Shown piece after piece: positions 25,551 through 33,963 of a stretch of 64,000 nt of DNA. The translations under genes were made by a program, and so were the position numbers. Numbering within the stretch: position 1 is the first letter of the stretch; the number at the start of each line of letters is the position of its first letter. The stretch spans positions 82,192 to 146,191 of the forward strand of contig JAGWLG010000004.1 in NCBI GenBank assembly GCA_028864975.1. Reading direction: 5' to 3'. The DNA is from Thermoplasmata archaeon (GTDB lineage Archaea > Thermoplasmatota > Thermoplasmata > Lutacidiplasmatales > UBA184). The notes beneath the pieces were generated by a model that was given only the letters and a program-made list of their open reading frames with translations, ran no database searches and was not told the origin of the DNA.

Positions 25551-26885
25551 ATGACCGCAAGCGCTGCGCCCGCTGCGGAGGCGCCCTCCCAGCTCGAGTC
25601 GCTGCTCACGCGATTAGGGTTGTCCCCTCGGCTCGCTCGCAGCTACCTCATCGTCGCGCGGCAGGGACCGATGTCCGCCCCCGAGCTCGCGCGAATGGCC
25701 GGGACCCACCGCGTCGCCGCGTATCGGGACGCGAAGGAGCTCATGACCCGAGGCCTCTTGACCGCCAAAGGGTCCCCTCGCCGTTTCGAAGGGGCCCCGC
25801 TGAAGCGCGCCCTCGACCTGCTCGAGCGGGAGGCTCGCGCCCAGGTGCGACATCTCAAGGACACCCGTCGAAAGATCGAGCGCCTGTGGGGTGCCGAGGA
25901 GTCCCGGCCGTGGGAGCAGGCCGAGTCCCTTCGTTTCCGCTACTTCGAGGGGCGGGAGCAGGTGGTGGAGGCGACCCGTCGGCTCTTCGGCCTTACCGTG
26001 AAGAGGATCGACGCGGTCCTGCCGCCGAACCCCCGGCACCAGGAGCTATGGACACGGATCCCGCTCGCCCAGAGCGCGCATGCCCGGGGGGTGAAGTTCC
26101 GCACGGTCGTCCAGCTATCCCGCGAGAACCTGGCCCTGGTCCGCAAGCTGGCGACCTTCACGGAGTGCCGTGACGTCCAGGGGCTCTACTCCTTCCGGTA
26201 CAGCATCTTCGATGGTCGAGGGATCCTGATGGCCCTCACCGAAGACCCCGCCGGCGGCTCCCGCGGGTTCGATGCCGCCGTGTGGACCACGGCCCCCGAG
26301 GCGCTCAGGTTCTACCGGCGCCACTTCGAGATGCTCTTCTCGCAAGGTACTCCCATCGACCGGAGCCTGACCTTCTACGAGGCGATGCCCCAGATTCGTC
26401 CGGTGCTGACCCGACCTTCCGCGGGGGCGGTCCTGGCCTCTCTGGAGGAGGTCGCGAACCGCTGGCTTTCGCTCTTCCGGGTGGCCCGGGTCCGAATGGA
26501 CCTCACTCCGATCCTGCAATCGTTGGGTTACCAGGTGGGGGTCGCTCTGGGTCGGGAGCTCCCTCGCGGCAAGCTTCCTGCCGTCGTCCGTGGGCTCGAC
26601 CGTCGTTTCGCACGGGAGTCCCTGGGCCATCTAGTGCTCTCAGGGCGAGGAGGGGACAGCCTCGTGCGTTGGGAGAGGTGTCCCTGCTGCTCGGGGGCTC
26701 TCGCCCAGCTCGGCAGCGAGGTCTGCCCCGCGGTGCTCCAGGGAGCCCTGCGTACGGCGGTGTCCGACCGCCTGGTGATCCGCGCTGTCGACTCCCGGCC
26801 CCCGTCTCGGGGCGTGCACATCTTGCTGGTGCGGCCGCAGGGAGCGACTGGGGTGCTTTCCAGGGAAACCGTGGGCCTCGGGTGA
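25551..26885 (+). CDS. TrmB-family transcriptional regulator
   Basis: A 444-residue protein. The N-terminal winged helix of TrmB type (LTRLGLSPRLARSYLIVARQGPMSAPELARMAG, read in two parts: LTRLGLSPRLARSYLIVARQ, GPMSAPELARMAG) is followed by a basic coiled segment and a phospholipase-D-like effector-binding region (about residues 130-290). The C-terminal about 130 residues include CPCC and resemble a small-ligand-binding V4R-type domain, but that is weak. In archaea TrmB proteins regulate sugar uptake; no sugar transporter is adjacent, so the regulon is unknown. ATG 25551 is the first Met of the conserved region. Confidence 0.75.
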   Translation: MTASAAPAAEAPSQLESLLTRLGLSPRLARSYLIVARQGPMSAPELARMAGTHRVAAYRDAKELMTRGLLTAKGSPRRFEGAPLKRALDLLEREARAQVRHLKDTRRKIERLWGAEESRPWEQAESLRFRYFEGREQVVEATRRLFGLTVKRIDAVLPPNPRHQELWTRIPLAQSAHARGVKFRTVVQLSRENLALVRKLATFTECRDVQGLYSFRYSIFDGRGILMALTEDPAGGSRGFDAAVWTTAPEALRFYRRHFEMLFSQGTPIDRSLTFYEAMPQIRPVLTRPSAGAVLASLEEVANRWLSLFRVARVRMDLTPILQSLGYQVGVALGRELPRGKLPAVVRGLDRRFARESLGHLVLSGRGGDSLVRWERCPCCSGALAQLGSEVCPAVLQGALRTAVSDRLVIRAVDSRPPSRGVHILLVRPQGATGVLSRETVGLG

Positions 26886-27130
26886 AGCCGAGGACGCCTC
26901 CTCAGGTTGGCCACCCGACTTCCCCGGGCCTTCCGATGCCGTGCCTATAGTTCGTTACAGTTGTTACAAAACCAAGCTGGGACGGGAGCGTATTTCTTAC
27001 ACACCTCAAGGGTAAGACACAAGGTCCATAACCCTCTGGATGTTACGTATTGGTGCGTTCCTGGAGGGGGACAGGGGATGGTCATCCAACGGTGCGGGGG
27101 TCCGCAGGCCCGCGCATCTCTGTACAAGAG
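26886..27130 (+). promoter_or_regulatory. AT-rich control region upstream of TFB
   Basis: A 245-bp gap with a marked AT-rich stretch (about 26943-27060). It contains GTTACAGTTGTTAC (two GTTAC direct repeats), the dyad CTTAC-N11-GTAAG (around 26997-27017) and a TATA-like TTACGTATT near 27041-27050 that would leave a leader of about 60 nt. No gene or tRNA is visible. It suggests that TFB expression is itself regulated. Confidence 0.5.
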
Positions 27131-28162
27131 ATGAGCGTACGGTCGCCCCCACCCCAGCCGCTCCGGTCCGAAACCGGAGAGGACGCCTGCCCGACGTGCC
27201 GGTCGGTCCATTTGACGCGCGACGAGATGCGCGGGGAAGTGGTCTGCAGCGACTGCGGCCTAGTGCTCGACGGAGGCGCGTTCCTTTCGGACCGTGCTCC
27301 CCGCCACCGCGAGGACGACGACGGAAGGACGGCGCGCGGGTACGGCCCGGCCATCTCCAACCTGCTCCCCGACAAGGGGCTCTTCAGCGAGATCGGTTCA
27401 CCCGGGCGCGACTTCCAAGGCAACCCCCTCTCCCGCCACGCTTCCCTCAAGTTCTACCACCTGCGCAAGCTCAACCACCGCCTGCGCACGGTGCGCACGC
27501 ATCAGAGGAACCTGAGCGTCGCGCTGGCTGAGATCCAACGCCTCTCGAGCGTCCTCGGGCTGTCGCGAGAGGTCAAGGAGTCGGCGACGTTCATCTACCG
27601 CAAGGCGCTCGAGCACAAGGCGACGCGGGGGAAGAAGATCGTCTCGCTCGTCGCCGCGTCGGTCTACGCGGCCTGCAGGCAATGCCGGGTCCCCCGGACG
27701 ATGAAGGAGATCATCGTCCACTCGAAGGCGAGCAAGATCGAGGTGGGCCGCGCCTTCACCCTCCTGGCCCGCGAGCTCCACCTGGGGCTGCGGCCGATCG
27801 AGCCCCGCGACTATCTCGTGCGGTTCACCCAGGACCTGAACCTCTCGCGCGATGTGCGACAAAGGGTGCTGGAGCTCCTCGCGCAGGTGGAGAAGGTCTA
27901 CTCGACGAGCGGGGTCCTGCCGAACGGGGTCCTGGCGACGATCATCTACATCGCCTGCAACTCTCTGGGCGAGCCACGGAGCCAGGACCGTATCGCGGCG
28001 GTGGCGAACGTCACCCCCGTCACCATCCGGAACCACTACAAGGAATTCCTCGACCTCCTGGGGCTCCCCCGGCCCACCCCCAACGTCCCGGCGAGCGCGC
28101 GCGCCGTCACGATCTCGGCCGGCAGCCAGCTCGGGGCCAACGCCCTCGGGACGGCCCACTGA
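27131..28162 (+). CDS. tfb: Transcription initiation factor B (TFB)
   Basis: Archaeal TFIIB homologue that bridges TBP-bound promoter and RNA polymerase. The 343 residues have the N-terminal zinc ribbon (CPTCRSVHLTRDEMRG...VCSDCGLVLD), a B-reader/linker region and two cyclin repeats (the first from about LSVALAEIQRLSSVLGLS, the second from NLSRDVRQRVLELLAQVEKV) ending with the recognition helix VTPVTIRNHYKEFLDLLGL. ATG 27131 is chosen because sequence upstream is not TFB-like. The linker is Arg/Asp-rich, and the C-terminal tail of about 25 residues is extra. Confidence 0.96.
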   Translation: MSVRSPPPQPLRSETGEDACPTCRSVHLTRDEMRGEVVCSDCGLVLDGGAFLSDRAPRHREDDDGRTARGYGPAISNLLPDKGLFSEIGSPGRDFQGNPLSRHASLKFYHLRKLNHRLRTVRTHQRNLSVALAEIQRLSSVLGLSREVKESATFIYRKALEHKATRGKKIVSLVAASVYAACRQCRVPRTMKEIIVHSKASKIEVGRAFTLLARELHLGLRPIEPRDYLVRFTQDLNLSRDVRQRVLELLAQVEKVYSTSGVLPNGVLATIIYIACNSLGEPRSQDRIAAVANVTPVTIRNHYKEFLDLLGLPRPTPNVPASARAVTISAGSQLGANALGTAH

Positions 28163-28195
28163 ACGGCGGCGGCGCAGCGTCTCCCCCAAAAGGCC

Positions 28196-28201
28196 TTACG
28201 G
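28196..28201 (+). promoter_or_regulatory. TATA-like box TTACGG for the RecB-like nuclease
   Basis: CCTTACGG is centred 23-24 nt before ATG 28222 in the short gap after TFB, again without a ribosome-binding site; this suggests an independent leaderless transcript. Confidence 0.45.
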
Positions 28202-28221
28202 CCAGCAGTCTCCCATCGCCG

Positions 28222-29463
28222 ATGGGCACGGTTCCTCCGCTCTCCTATTCCGGGTTCTCTGCCTACGAGGAGTGCCCGCTCCGCTGGAAGTTCCGGTACA
28301 TCGACAAGTTGCCGGAGCTCCCCCGCGGTTACTTCTCCTTCGGTCGGTCCATCCACTCGGCGCTCGAGGAGTTCGTCGGCCCCCTCGCGAAGGCGGCGGG
28401 CGTCGGGATCGTCCCGGCGGGCGCGCCGGGCACGGTGCAGAGGACGCTCCGCGACTTCGACGCGAGGTCGGGGAAGGTCGAACCCGAGGAGGAGCGCACC
28501 CTCCCGCCACCCATGCCCCTCCCGGAGCTCCTGGAGATCTATCGACGTGTGTGGGTCTCGGACGGCTACCTCTCCCCGGAGGACGAGAAGCGCTACTTCG
28601 ACCTAGGCGCGGACCTCTTGCGGCGCTTCCATGCGCTCTTCTTGTCCGCGCCCCCATGCCCCATCGCCGTCGAGCAAGAGCTCGATGCGCAGCTGGACGG
28701 CATCCGCGTCCACGGCATCGTCGACCGGATCGACACGACGCCGAAGGGCGCTCTCGAGGTGTTGGATTACAAGACCTCGAAGGAGCTCTCCTGGCAGGAT
28801 GCCAAGGAGTCGGACCAACTGACCCTCTACCAGGTCCTCGTGGAGCGGAACTATTCCCGCCCCGTCGAGACCCTCACCCTCTACCACATGCGCACGCTCT
28901 CGCCGCTGCGCACCCCAGCCCGCGGCCCCGACGAGGTCTCGGAGCTCGCCTCCCGCATGGGGGAGGTCTCGGACGGCATCCGGGCCGAGGTCTACGACCC
29001 GCGGCCCGGGCCGTACTGCCAGCGGTGCGACTTCCGCGCGCGCTGCCCGGAGTGGAAAGAGGTCCCCGTGGAGGAGCGTGCCAGGGTCTTCGAGCTGGTC
29101 GAGCGATACGCCGAGCTACGCCGTCAGGGGGAAGGGCTGCGGCAGGAGATGGAGGCCGTCGCGAGCGAGCTCCACGAGATCTCGGAGCACCTGGGGGTCC
29201 ACCGGCTCTCTGGACGCAGCGGGACCGTCTACCGGCACAAAGAGACCCCCTGGGTCTTCCCGCCGGAGCAGGTCCTGCCCGTCCTCCAAGCGGCCGGCCT
29301 CCTCCCCCGCACGAGCCGGGTCGACGGCGAGCAGGTCGCTCGCCTCCTGCACGACTCGAAGGTCCCCCCCGAGGTGCGGCGCACGCTCCGGGAGAAAGGC
29401 TCGCGCCGGGCCGAGTGGGCCCTCCGGTTCGAACGCAACGGCGGTCGATACCGGGACAGCTAG
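28222..29463 (+). CDS. PD-(D/E)XK nuclease, RecB/Cas4-like, with probable Fe-S cluster
   Basis: A 413-residue stand-alone nuclease. The N-terminus YSGFSAYEECPLRWKFRYID is the RecB/AddB/Cas4 start with the first Cys. VHGIVDRIDTTPKGALEVLDYKTSKE supplies the catalytic D...DXK, followed by the QLTLYQVL helix. YCQRCDFRARCPEW gives three more Cys, completing the four-Cys Fe-S pattern of AddB/Cas4. The C-terminal about 100 residues are a coiled-coil and helical extension of unknown role. No cas genes or CRISPR repeats are in the window, so a repair or DNA-processing role is more likely than spacer acquisition. Confidence 0.87.
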   Translation: MGTVPPLSYSGFSAYEECPLRWKFRYIDKLPELPRGYFSFGRSIHSALEEFVGPLAKAAGVGIVPAGAPGTVQRTLRDFDARSGKVEPEEERTLPPPMPLPELLEIYRRVWVSDGYLSPEDEKRYFDLGADLLRRFHALFLSAPPCPIAVEQELDAQLDGIRVHGIVDRIDTTPKGALEVLDYKTSKELSWQDAKESDQLTLYQVLVERNYSRPVETLTLYHMRTLSPLRTPARGPDEVSELASRMGEVSDGIRAEVYDPRPGPYCQRCDFRARCPEWKEVPVEERARVFELVERYAELRRQGEGLRQEMEAVASELHEISEHLGVHRLSGRSGTVYRHKETPWVFPPEQVLPVLQAAGLLPRTSRVDGEQVARLLHDSKVPPEVRRTLREKGSRRAEWALRFERNGGRYRDS

Positions 29464-29784
29464 CCGGGAGCCCCGTTCTCGGGGGCCTTCTGGAGGCGGG
29501 GTTCATGGAGGTGGCTTTCGGCCACTTCGAGCATAGCGAGGAGGGCGTCCCGGCCCGCGTCGGGGGCACGGCTCCGCCGTTGGCGAAGCTCAACGAATCG
29601 GACCTCCGGGGGCTTCGTGGGCCCCTCCCCCGACGGGTTCCTGGTGGTCCCCAAACGAGGGGAGACTCCTCCACCCATCCACCGACCTTCTCGCAGCAGT
29701 CCCAACGACCCTCGTCTACCCGGGCTGAAGGGTCCCGGGTCACCACCCAGAACGTTCAAGCATTGTCATTCCATTGACATTTCC
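29464..29784 (+). other. Intergenic region after the nuclease
   Basis: No convincing gene. The first 30 nt form a GC hairpin (GAGCCCC/GGGGGCC) that could end transcription. Near the right end the sequence becomes AT-richer and carries the dyad described for the AbrB gene. A 99-residue minus-strand frame lacks any recognisable feature and was not called. Confidence 0.5.
29764..29779 (+). promoter_or_regulatory. Putative AbrB operator
   Basis: Inverted repeat TGTCA-TTCCAT-TGACA ends 5 nt before ATG 29785 of the antitoxin gene, in a local AT-rich patch. Its position over the presumed transcription start fits autorepression. Confidence 0.45.
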
Positions 29785-29997
29785 ATGACGGAGTTCGACG
29801 CCACGGTCCGCAAGGTCGGCGACTCGATGGGGATCCTGATCCCGGCGAACATTCTGAAGCAACTCCACGCGCACCCGGGAACGAAGCTCCACATCGTCAT
29901 CCCGCAGAAGATCGACTGGTCGGGCTTCCGGGGGGAGTTCCACTCTACGAAGTCCACCGAGGAACTGATCCGCAGGGCCCGGACGGAGCGCGATTGA
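29785..29997 (+). CDS. AbrB/MazE-type antitoxin
   Basis: A 70-residue swapped-hairpin protein: ATVRKVGDSMGILIPANILKQL is the MazE/AbrB signature (first part ATVRKVGDSMGILIP). A short C-terminal helix (STEELIRRARTERD) probably contacts the toxin. Its TGA overlaps the TTG start of the PIN gene (TTGA). It is distinct from the three modules at 15-17.5 kb and not flanked by the hairpin repeat. Confidence 0.8.
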   Translation: MTEFDATVRKVGDSMGILIPANILKQLHAHPGTKLHIVIPQKIDWSGFRGEFHSTKSTEELIRRARTERD

Positions 29998-30365
29998 GCG
30001 TCTTCCTCGATTCGTACGCCATCCTCGAGATGGCGAGAGGCAACCCCCGGTACGACCCGATCGAAGCCGAGTCCGTGGTTACCTCCGTATGGGACCTCTT
30101 GGAGGCGTACTACATCCTCGCCCAAGCCGGAGAGGGGGGGCTCGCGGAGCGGGCGCTCCAGAAGCTCGCCCAGGTATCGTTCGAGGTCCCGGTCGACCTC
30201 GTCCCCGAGATCGCGAAGTTCCGTCTCGAGAGGAAGGGGACCACCGGGCGACGCTTTTCCTACGCCGACGCCGCGGGCTACGTCTTCGCACGGGACCGCG
30301 GGCTCGAGTTCGTCACGGGAGCCCACGAGTTCGAGGGGTTCCAAGGGGTTCGGTTCCTGCGCTAG
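29994..30365 (+). CDS. PIN-domain toxin (VapC-like)
   Basis: A 123-residue PIN nuclease beginning at TTG 29994 inside the antitoxin stop codon. Acidic positions are visible in VFLDSYAILEMA, SVWDLLEAYYIL, FSYADAAGYVFA (second-half PIN signature) and GAHEFEG. In this subgroup the last carboxylate is Glu or shifted. It is partner of the preceding AbrB-like protein. Confidence 0.8.
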   Translation: MSVFLDSYAILEMARGNPRYDPIEAESVVTSVWDLLEAYYILAQAGEGGLAERALQKLAQVSFEVPVDLVPEIAKFRLERKGTTGRRFSYADAAGYVFARDRGLEFVTGAHEFEGFQGVRFLR

Positions 30366-30515
30366 ATCAGCGATCGCGAGGTCTCGGCGTCTGACGTGGG
30401 GGCCACGAGCGAGCTTTCGAGTCGGGACGGCAGGCCGCCCCTCCAAACCCCCAGCGGCCCCACCAGAACCCTATGGACCGCATGGTTGCAGTTTCTTGAA
30501 CTAGTCTCATAGGTT

Positions 30516-31175
30516 GTGTCCAGAATGGTGGGAATGCGTGCGCATGAGGAGAGGCATCATGCAACGAGCGTAGGTGCAGCCGGTAATGCGGGAGGTGAAT
30601 CCGGTCTGTCCAATCCTCAAGAATCCAGCTTACCCACAAGGCGAAAGCGGAAGTTGTTGGGGCCGGAAGTACGTTTGCTGAAGTCTCTTGAGCCAGCGGA
30701 TTGGGCGGTAGCCTCCATCCTGATCTTCCTGGCAATTACGATGGGCACGCTCCTCCTCCTGAGCTCAAGTCTCTCTTGGCTCAGCCGGTCCGTTTCTCCG
30801 ATTCGCGCTGCCTGGTCTCTGACGGTCTTGCTGCTCCTTGTTGGGGGTCTTGCCATCGGTTGGAGCGGTCGCGCGCGCTCTAGACTCATCGGAAGAGCCC
30901 TCGCGGACGGGTCAGCAGTTGAGTACGGGGCGACAGCAATTCTCTACAGGGTCCGTGGGTCTCCCAGCTTGGTCCTCAAGATTGGCGAATTCGGGTGGAA
31001 CTTGGGGCCCCACACCGCGCTGGCGCTTACTAGGGCTGCCGGGCACCGTTTGAATCGCTCTGCCCTGGTATTGGCCGGAATAGAACCCAATAGCCCTTGG
31101 CGGTGGGGATTCTGGGTGCTATCCGTAGATGGGACGACACTTCCAAGTGTGATTGGGATTGACCGTGTCCGCTGA
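30516..31175 (+). CDS. Hypothetical two-helix membrane protein
   Basis: Not recognised. The product is up to 219 residues, with a basic N-terminal region, two adjacent membrane helices (about residues 65-88, AVASILIFLAITMGTLLLLS, and 98-117, AWSLTVLLLLVGGLAIGWSG) and about 100 soluble residues after them. Base composition is visibly less GC-rich than the neighbours (many A/T third positions), suggesting recent acquisition. The start is uncertain: 30516 gives the longest frame, but ATG codons at 30525 and 30534 are possible. No ribosome site or partner is obvious. Confidence 0.5.
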   Translation: MSRMVGMRAHEERHHATSVGAAGNAGGESGLSNPQESSLPTRRKRKLLGPEVRLLKSLEPADWAVASILIFLAITMGTLLLLSSSLSWLSRSVSPIRAAWSLTVLLLLVGGLAIGWSGRARSRLIGRALADGSAVEYGATAILYRVRGSPSLVLKIGEFGWNLGPHTALALTRAAGHRLNRSALVLAGIEPNSPWRWGFWVLSVDGTTLPSVIGIDRVR

Positions 31176-31482
31176 CCCACCGGACGTCCTTCCCAGAGGA
31201 CTCTTCTACCAGGTGACTCAATGTGTTCTGGGTACGGACCAGACCCACCCGTTTGACCAGGTGGGCCAGTGCACGATCAGGGTCTTCGTGTGCGATTGCA
31301 ACCGGGCTCGTGTCACCCAGAGTGCGGTGAGCGTGGAAACCGAAGGGACCTTCGTGGTCCCCGCGGGGCGCCCTCCTCCTCTTGGTGGGGGCGCCTCCGG
31401 TCACGGATTCGGTTTACCTCCTCGAGATGCGTCTCAGGCCAGGAGCTGGGTCCGAGGCGAGGTTCGCGAGAGAGATCTCGAA

Positions 31483-32061
31483 CTATGCGGGTGGCGCGGA
31501 AGAAAGGTAGCTGAGGTCGACGTAGAGCTCGACCGTCGAGTTGCTCGGGTTCGTCCAGAGGAACGCATACCAGTCGGTGTACGCGGCCGTGAAGGTGACG
31601 GGAGAGGCCCCCGTCGGGTGCATCGGGTAGAGGTTCTGGGACATTCGCTCGCTCCAGTTCCCGTTCCCGGAAGGGAGCACATCGAACGCCACCGCCTGGC
31701 CGTGGGGCGAGGCTACCGTGAAGTTCCCCGCGACCACGTCGTCACCGTCCACCCGACCCGAGAGGCCGGTCGTGTTGTGCGGGGCGATCGAGAGCCACTT
31801 CGCGACCGTCAGGGGGTCGGGGGCGGGCTGGGCCGTGTTGGTGATCTCCGGCAGGATCACCGCGGTCACGAGACCTAGCATGCCGACGATCATGACGAGC
31901 CGCATCGCGTTGTAGTAGAATCCCCGTCGTCCCGGGGTGGAAAGGGCCCAGAGGAAGGCCCCGTGGAGCGGACGCAGCGGCCGGGGAAGCGACCCCGCGT
32001 CTGCGGCCGGCGGCGGCGCGGGTTGCGCTCCCTGAGCGGGAGGGAGGGTCTCGTCCCCCAT
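31483..32061 (-). CDS. Hypothetical single-pass membrane protein
   Basis: Not recognised. 192 residues: a Pro/Ala-rich cytoplasmic N-terminus, one membrane helix (about residues 53-75, MRLVMIVGMLGLVTAVILPE) and an external beta-rich domain with several N-x-T/S sites (NTTG, NFTV, NWSE, NSTV). The start ATG 32061 is preferred to the longer frame at 32115 because TTACAG on the minus strand is centred 24-25 nt upstream, the leaderless spacing seen elsewhere. It follows the next membrane gene on the same strand, but has its own promoter. Confidence 0.7.
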   Translation of the reverse strand: MGDETLPPAQGAQPAPPPAADAGSLPRPLRPLHGAFLWALSTPGRRGFYYNAMRLVMIVGMLGLVTAVILPEITNTAQPAPDPLTVAKWLSIAPHNTTGLSGRVDGDDVVAGNFTVASPHGQAVAFDVLPSGNGNWSERMSQNLYPMHPTGASPVTFTAAYTDWYAFLWTNPSNSTVELYVDLSYLSSAPPA

Positions 32062-32136
32062 CGCCCCTCGGGGGGAAGCCCCCTGTAAGAGGTTTGCTGG
32101 CGGGCTCGATCGCACGGCCTTGGAGTGCCATGCAGG

Positions 32137-32751
32137 TCAGACGTAGAGGGAGCACCCGTAGCAGTAGTGGCGCTGGTACTGCGGGATCCACGTTGCCGTC
32201 TTCCCGCAGCGAAGGCACGCAGGAGCGGACGCGTGCGGTGGAGGCGAAGCCATGAGCACCGGGGCCGAGGGCAGCGGGGCCGCCATGGGAGTTGCCGGGA
32301 CCATGACGTACCCGGGTGGGGGGGCGTAGGCGTAGCCCGGATGGGCGAACATCATGACCGGGACCATCGGTCGGGTCCGCTCCTGGATCGCATCGTCGAG
32401 CTTGCCGTAGGCGAGCAGGTAGAAGATCCCCGGGAGGAGGCCGAAGAAGATCCCGAGGATCCCCAGGAGCAGCGTCACGCCCCTGGCCCCCTCGTAGTTG
32501 CCGCGCTTCGTGCGCGAATAGCTCCACTCCCAGGCCGCGAAGAGCATGAAGACGATCACGGCCACGATGAGCCCCCCGATGACCCAGAAGCCGGAGCTCA
32601 CGACCCCTAGGACCCCGAAGAAGACGAACACAAACAAGAGGAAGCCCAGCGAGGAGAGGATCTGACAGATGAGCCCGATGAGGATGTAGGTCTCGGCCTC
32701 CCCTCCGGCGAGGTTCTTCGTGGCGATGGGGAGGGCCGGCTGGGCGTACAC
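32137..32751 (-). CDS. Multi-pass membrane protein with C-terminal zinc ribbon
   Basis: Not assigned to a known family. 204 residues: three to four hydrophobic segments (about residues 22-78 and 92-117), a Pro/Ala-rich stretch, and a terminal zinc-binding motif, CLRCGKTATWI...HYCYGCSLYV. GTG 32751 is the start; TTATGG on the minus strand is centred 26-27 nt upstream, so it is leaderless. A C-terminal zinc ribbon on a membrane protein recurs in the two sedolisins of this window. Confidence 0.75.
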   Translation of the reverse strand: MYAQPALPIATKNLAGGEAETYILIGLICQILSSLGFLLFVFVFFGVLGVVSSGFWVIGGLIVAVIVFMLFAAWEWSYSRTKRGNYEGARGVTLLLGILGIFFGLLPGIFYLLAYGKLDDAIQERTRPMVPVMMFAHPGYAYAPPPGYVMVPATPMAAPLPSAPVLMASPPPHASAPACLRCGKTATWIPQYQRHYCYGCSLYV

Positions 32752-32918
32752 GACATCTCATGATAGGGGTCGGACCATAACCGTTGGCCTCGCGGCCCTG
32801 GAGCATCGTGAGCGTCGTGGCGCAGCGCCATCGACCTCACCCGGTCCATATGGCCCCTCACACCGCCACCGAGGGGCGCGGCGCAGCGCCGGTGGGAAGC
32901 TCGAGCGTTCCGAGGCGG

Positions 32919-33833
32919 TCAGTAATGCCCCGAGAAGTTCGCCAGCACCTCGCTCGCGAAGTTCTGGTCCTCGAAGTAGCTCACCTTTCCAGGGGTGTAG
33001 GAGTCCAATTGCGGGATGTGGAGGTCGGGGAAGAGGTAGGCATGGTCGTAGGCGACCGACTCCGCCGAGGGGGCGTCGACGAGGCCATCGTTGGCGTGGC
33101 CCGAGAAATAGGCCATCGCCCAGTAGGGGTTCGCGTACCCGACATAGGTGAGCCACTCGGTCGAGGGATAGTTCGCTCGAGCGTTCGGCACCCACGCGTG
33201 CAGCTCCGTGAGGAAGGCCGACCCCTGGGACATCTCGGCGGCCTGGTAACCGCTCAGGTTGAGCCAGGGGGTGAGGTAGGTCACCGGGGCTCCGTCAAGG
33301 GGGGAGCCCAACCAGATCACGTTCTTGAGGGTGACGCCGGTGAGGCGAGTGTGCTCGAGCATGTACTCGGTGACGAGGCCTCCCATGCTGTGCCCGAGGA
33401 TGTCGACGGTCGCCGCCGTGTGGGCGAAGGCCCGGGTCAGCATCTTCGCGAGCTCCATCGAGATGGTCTCGATAGGAACGGCAGTCGTCCCGTAGTACGA
33501 CGGGTCCGAGTACGTCGTCCCGTTGCTGAAGGCCAGCGTGAAGGTCCCGTAGTAGGTCACAACGCCGACGATGTAGCCCGCGTTGACGAGCTGCTGGTAG
33601 AGGTTGACACCGTAGGTCCAGACCACGGTCGCGGGCGTGGTGCTCGGGTCGTACCCGTGCACGAGGATGACGTAGGTCGGGGAAGGGAGCGCGTGGTGCG
33701 GAGGGGGCCCTGAGAGCAGCGCTCCGGAGGTCGGAAGGAACGGGACCGACCCTAGGAGCATCCCTGCCACGGCGATGGCCCCTAGGAGGGCGGCGAACGC
33801 CGGGGGCGCGAGCGGGCTTCCTCCTGAGGGCAT
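32919..33833 (-). CDS. Secreted alpha/beta-hydrolase lipase
   Basis: Extracellular serine hydrolase, 304 residues, with a signal peptide (about residues 10-35). The oxyanion strand is YVILVHGYDPS. The nucleophile elbow DILGHSMGGLVTEYMLEH contains the catalytic Ser. NVIWLGSPLDGAP follows. Catalytic Asp is probable in HANDGLVDAPSA, with a downstream His (SVAYDHAYLFP or LHIPQLD). The fold resembles PGAP1/triacylglycerol-lipase-like esterases; substrate unknown. It is divergent from purP, each with its own TATA box. Confidence 0.87.
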   Translation of the reverse strand: MPSGGSPLAPPAFAALLGAIAVAGMLLGSVPFLPTSGALLSGPPPHHALPSPTYVILVHGYDPSTTPATVVWTYGVNLYQQLVNAGYIVGVVTYYGTFTLAFSNGTTYSDPSYYGTTAVPIETISMELAKMLTRAFAHTAATVDILGHSMGGLVTEYMLEHTRLTGVTLKNVIWLGSPLDGAPVTYLTPWLNLSGYQAAEMSQGSAFLTELHAWVPNARANYPSTEWLTYVGYANPYWAMAYFSGHANDGLVDAPSAESVAYDHAYLFPDLHIPQLDSYTPGKVSYFEDQNFASEVLANFSGHY

Positions 33834-33963
33834 GGACGGACGAGCCGAGATGGGCTATTTCGTCCTTTGTTCAACGCGGACGGCCTGGAGGGCCGTTGCC
33901 GAAGGACTTCGAGGAAGGTCCGCGAGTGGCAAAGGCAAATATCCCTCGGCGATTGGAGCCGTA
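33834..33963 (+). promoter_or_regulatory. Divergent lipase-purP promoter region
   Basis: On the minus strand AAATAG (33860-33855) is centred 24-25 nt from the lipase ATG at 33833. On the plus strand AAATAT (33937-33942) is centred 24-25 nt from the purP ATG at 33964. Both transcripts look leaderless, and the two cores are about 80 nt apart. Confidence 0.6.

Noticed and set aside
26945..27211. 88-residue minus-strand frame over the TFB control region
   Set aside because: Half of it is antisense to TFB and the rest is AT-rich promoter DNA.
28222..29463. Possible CRISPR-Cas association of the Cas4-like nuclease
   Set aside because: No direct-repeat array or other cas gene anywhere in the window.
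29460..29759. 99-residue minus-strand open frame after the nuclease
   Set aside because: Overlaps the nuclease stop, has no promoter or ribosome site and no recognisable motif; composition is that expected of GC-rich noncoding DNA.
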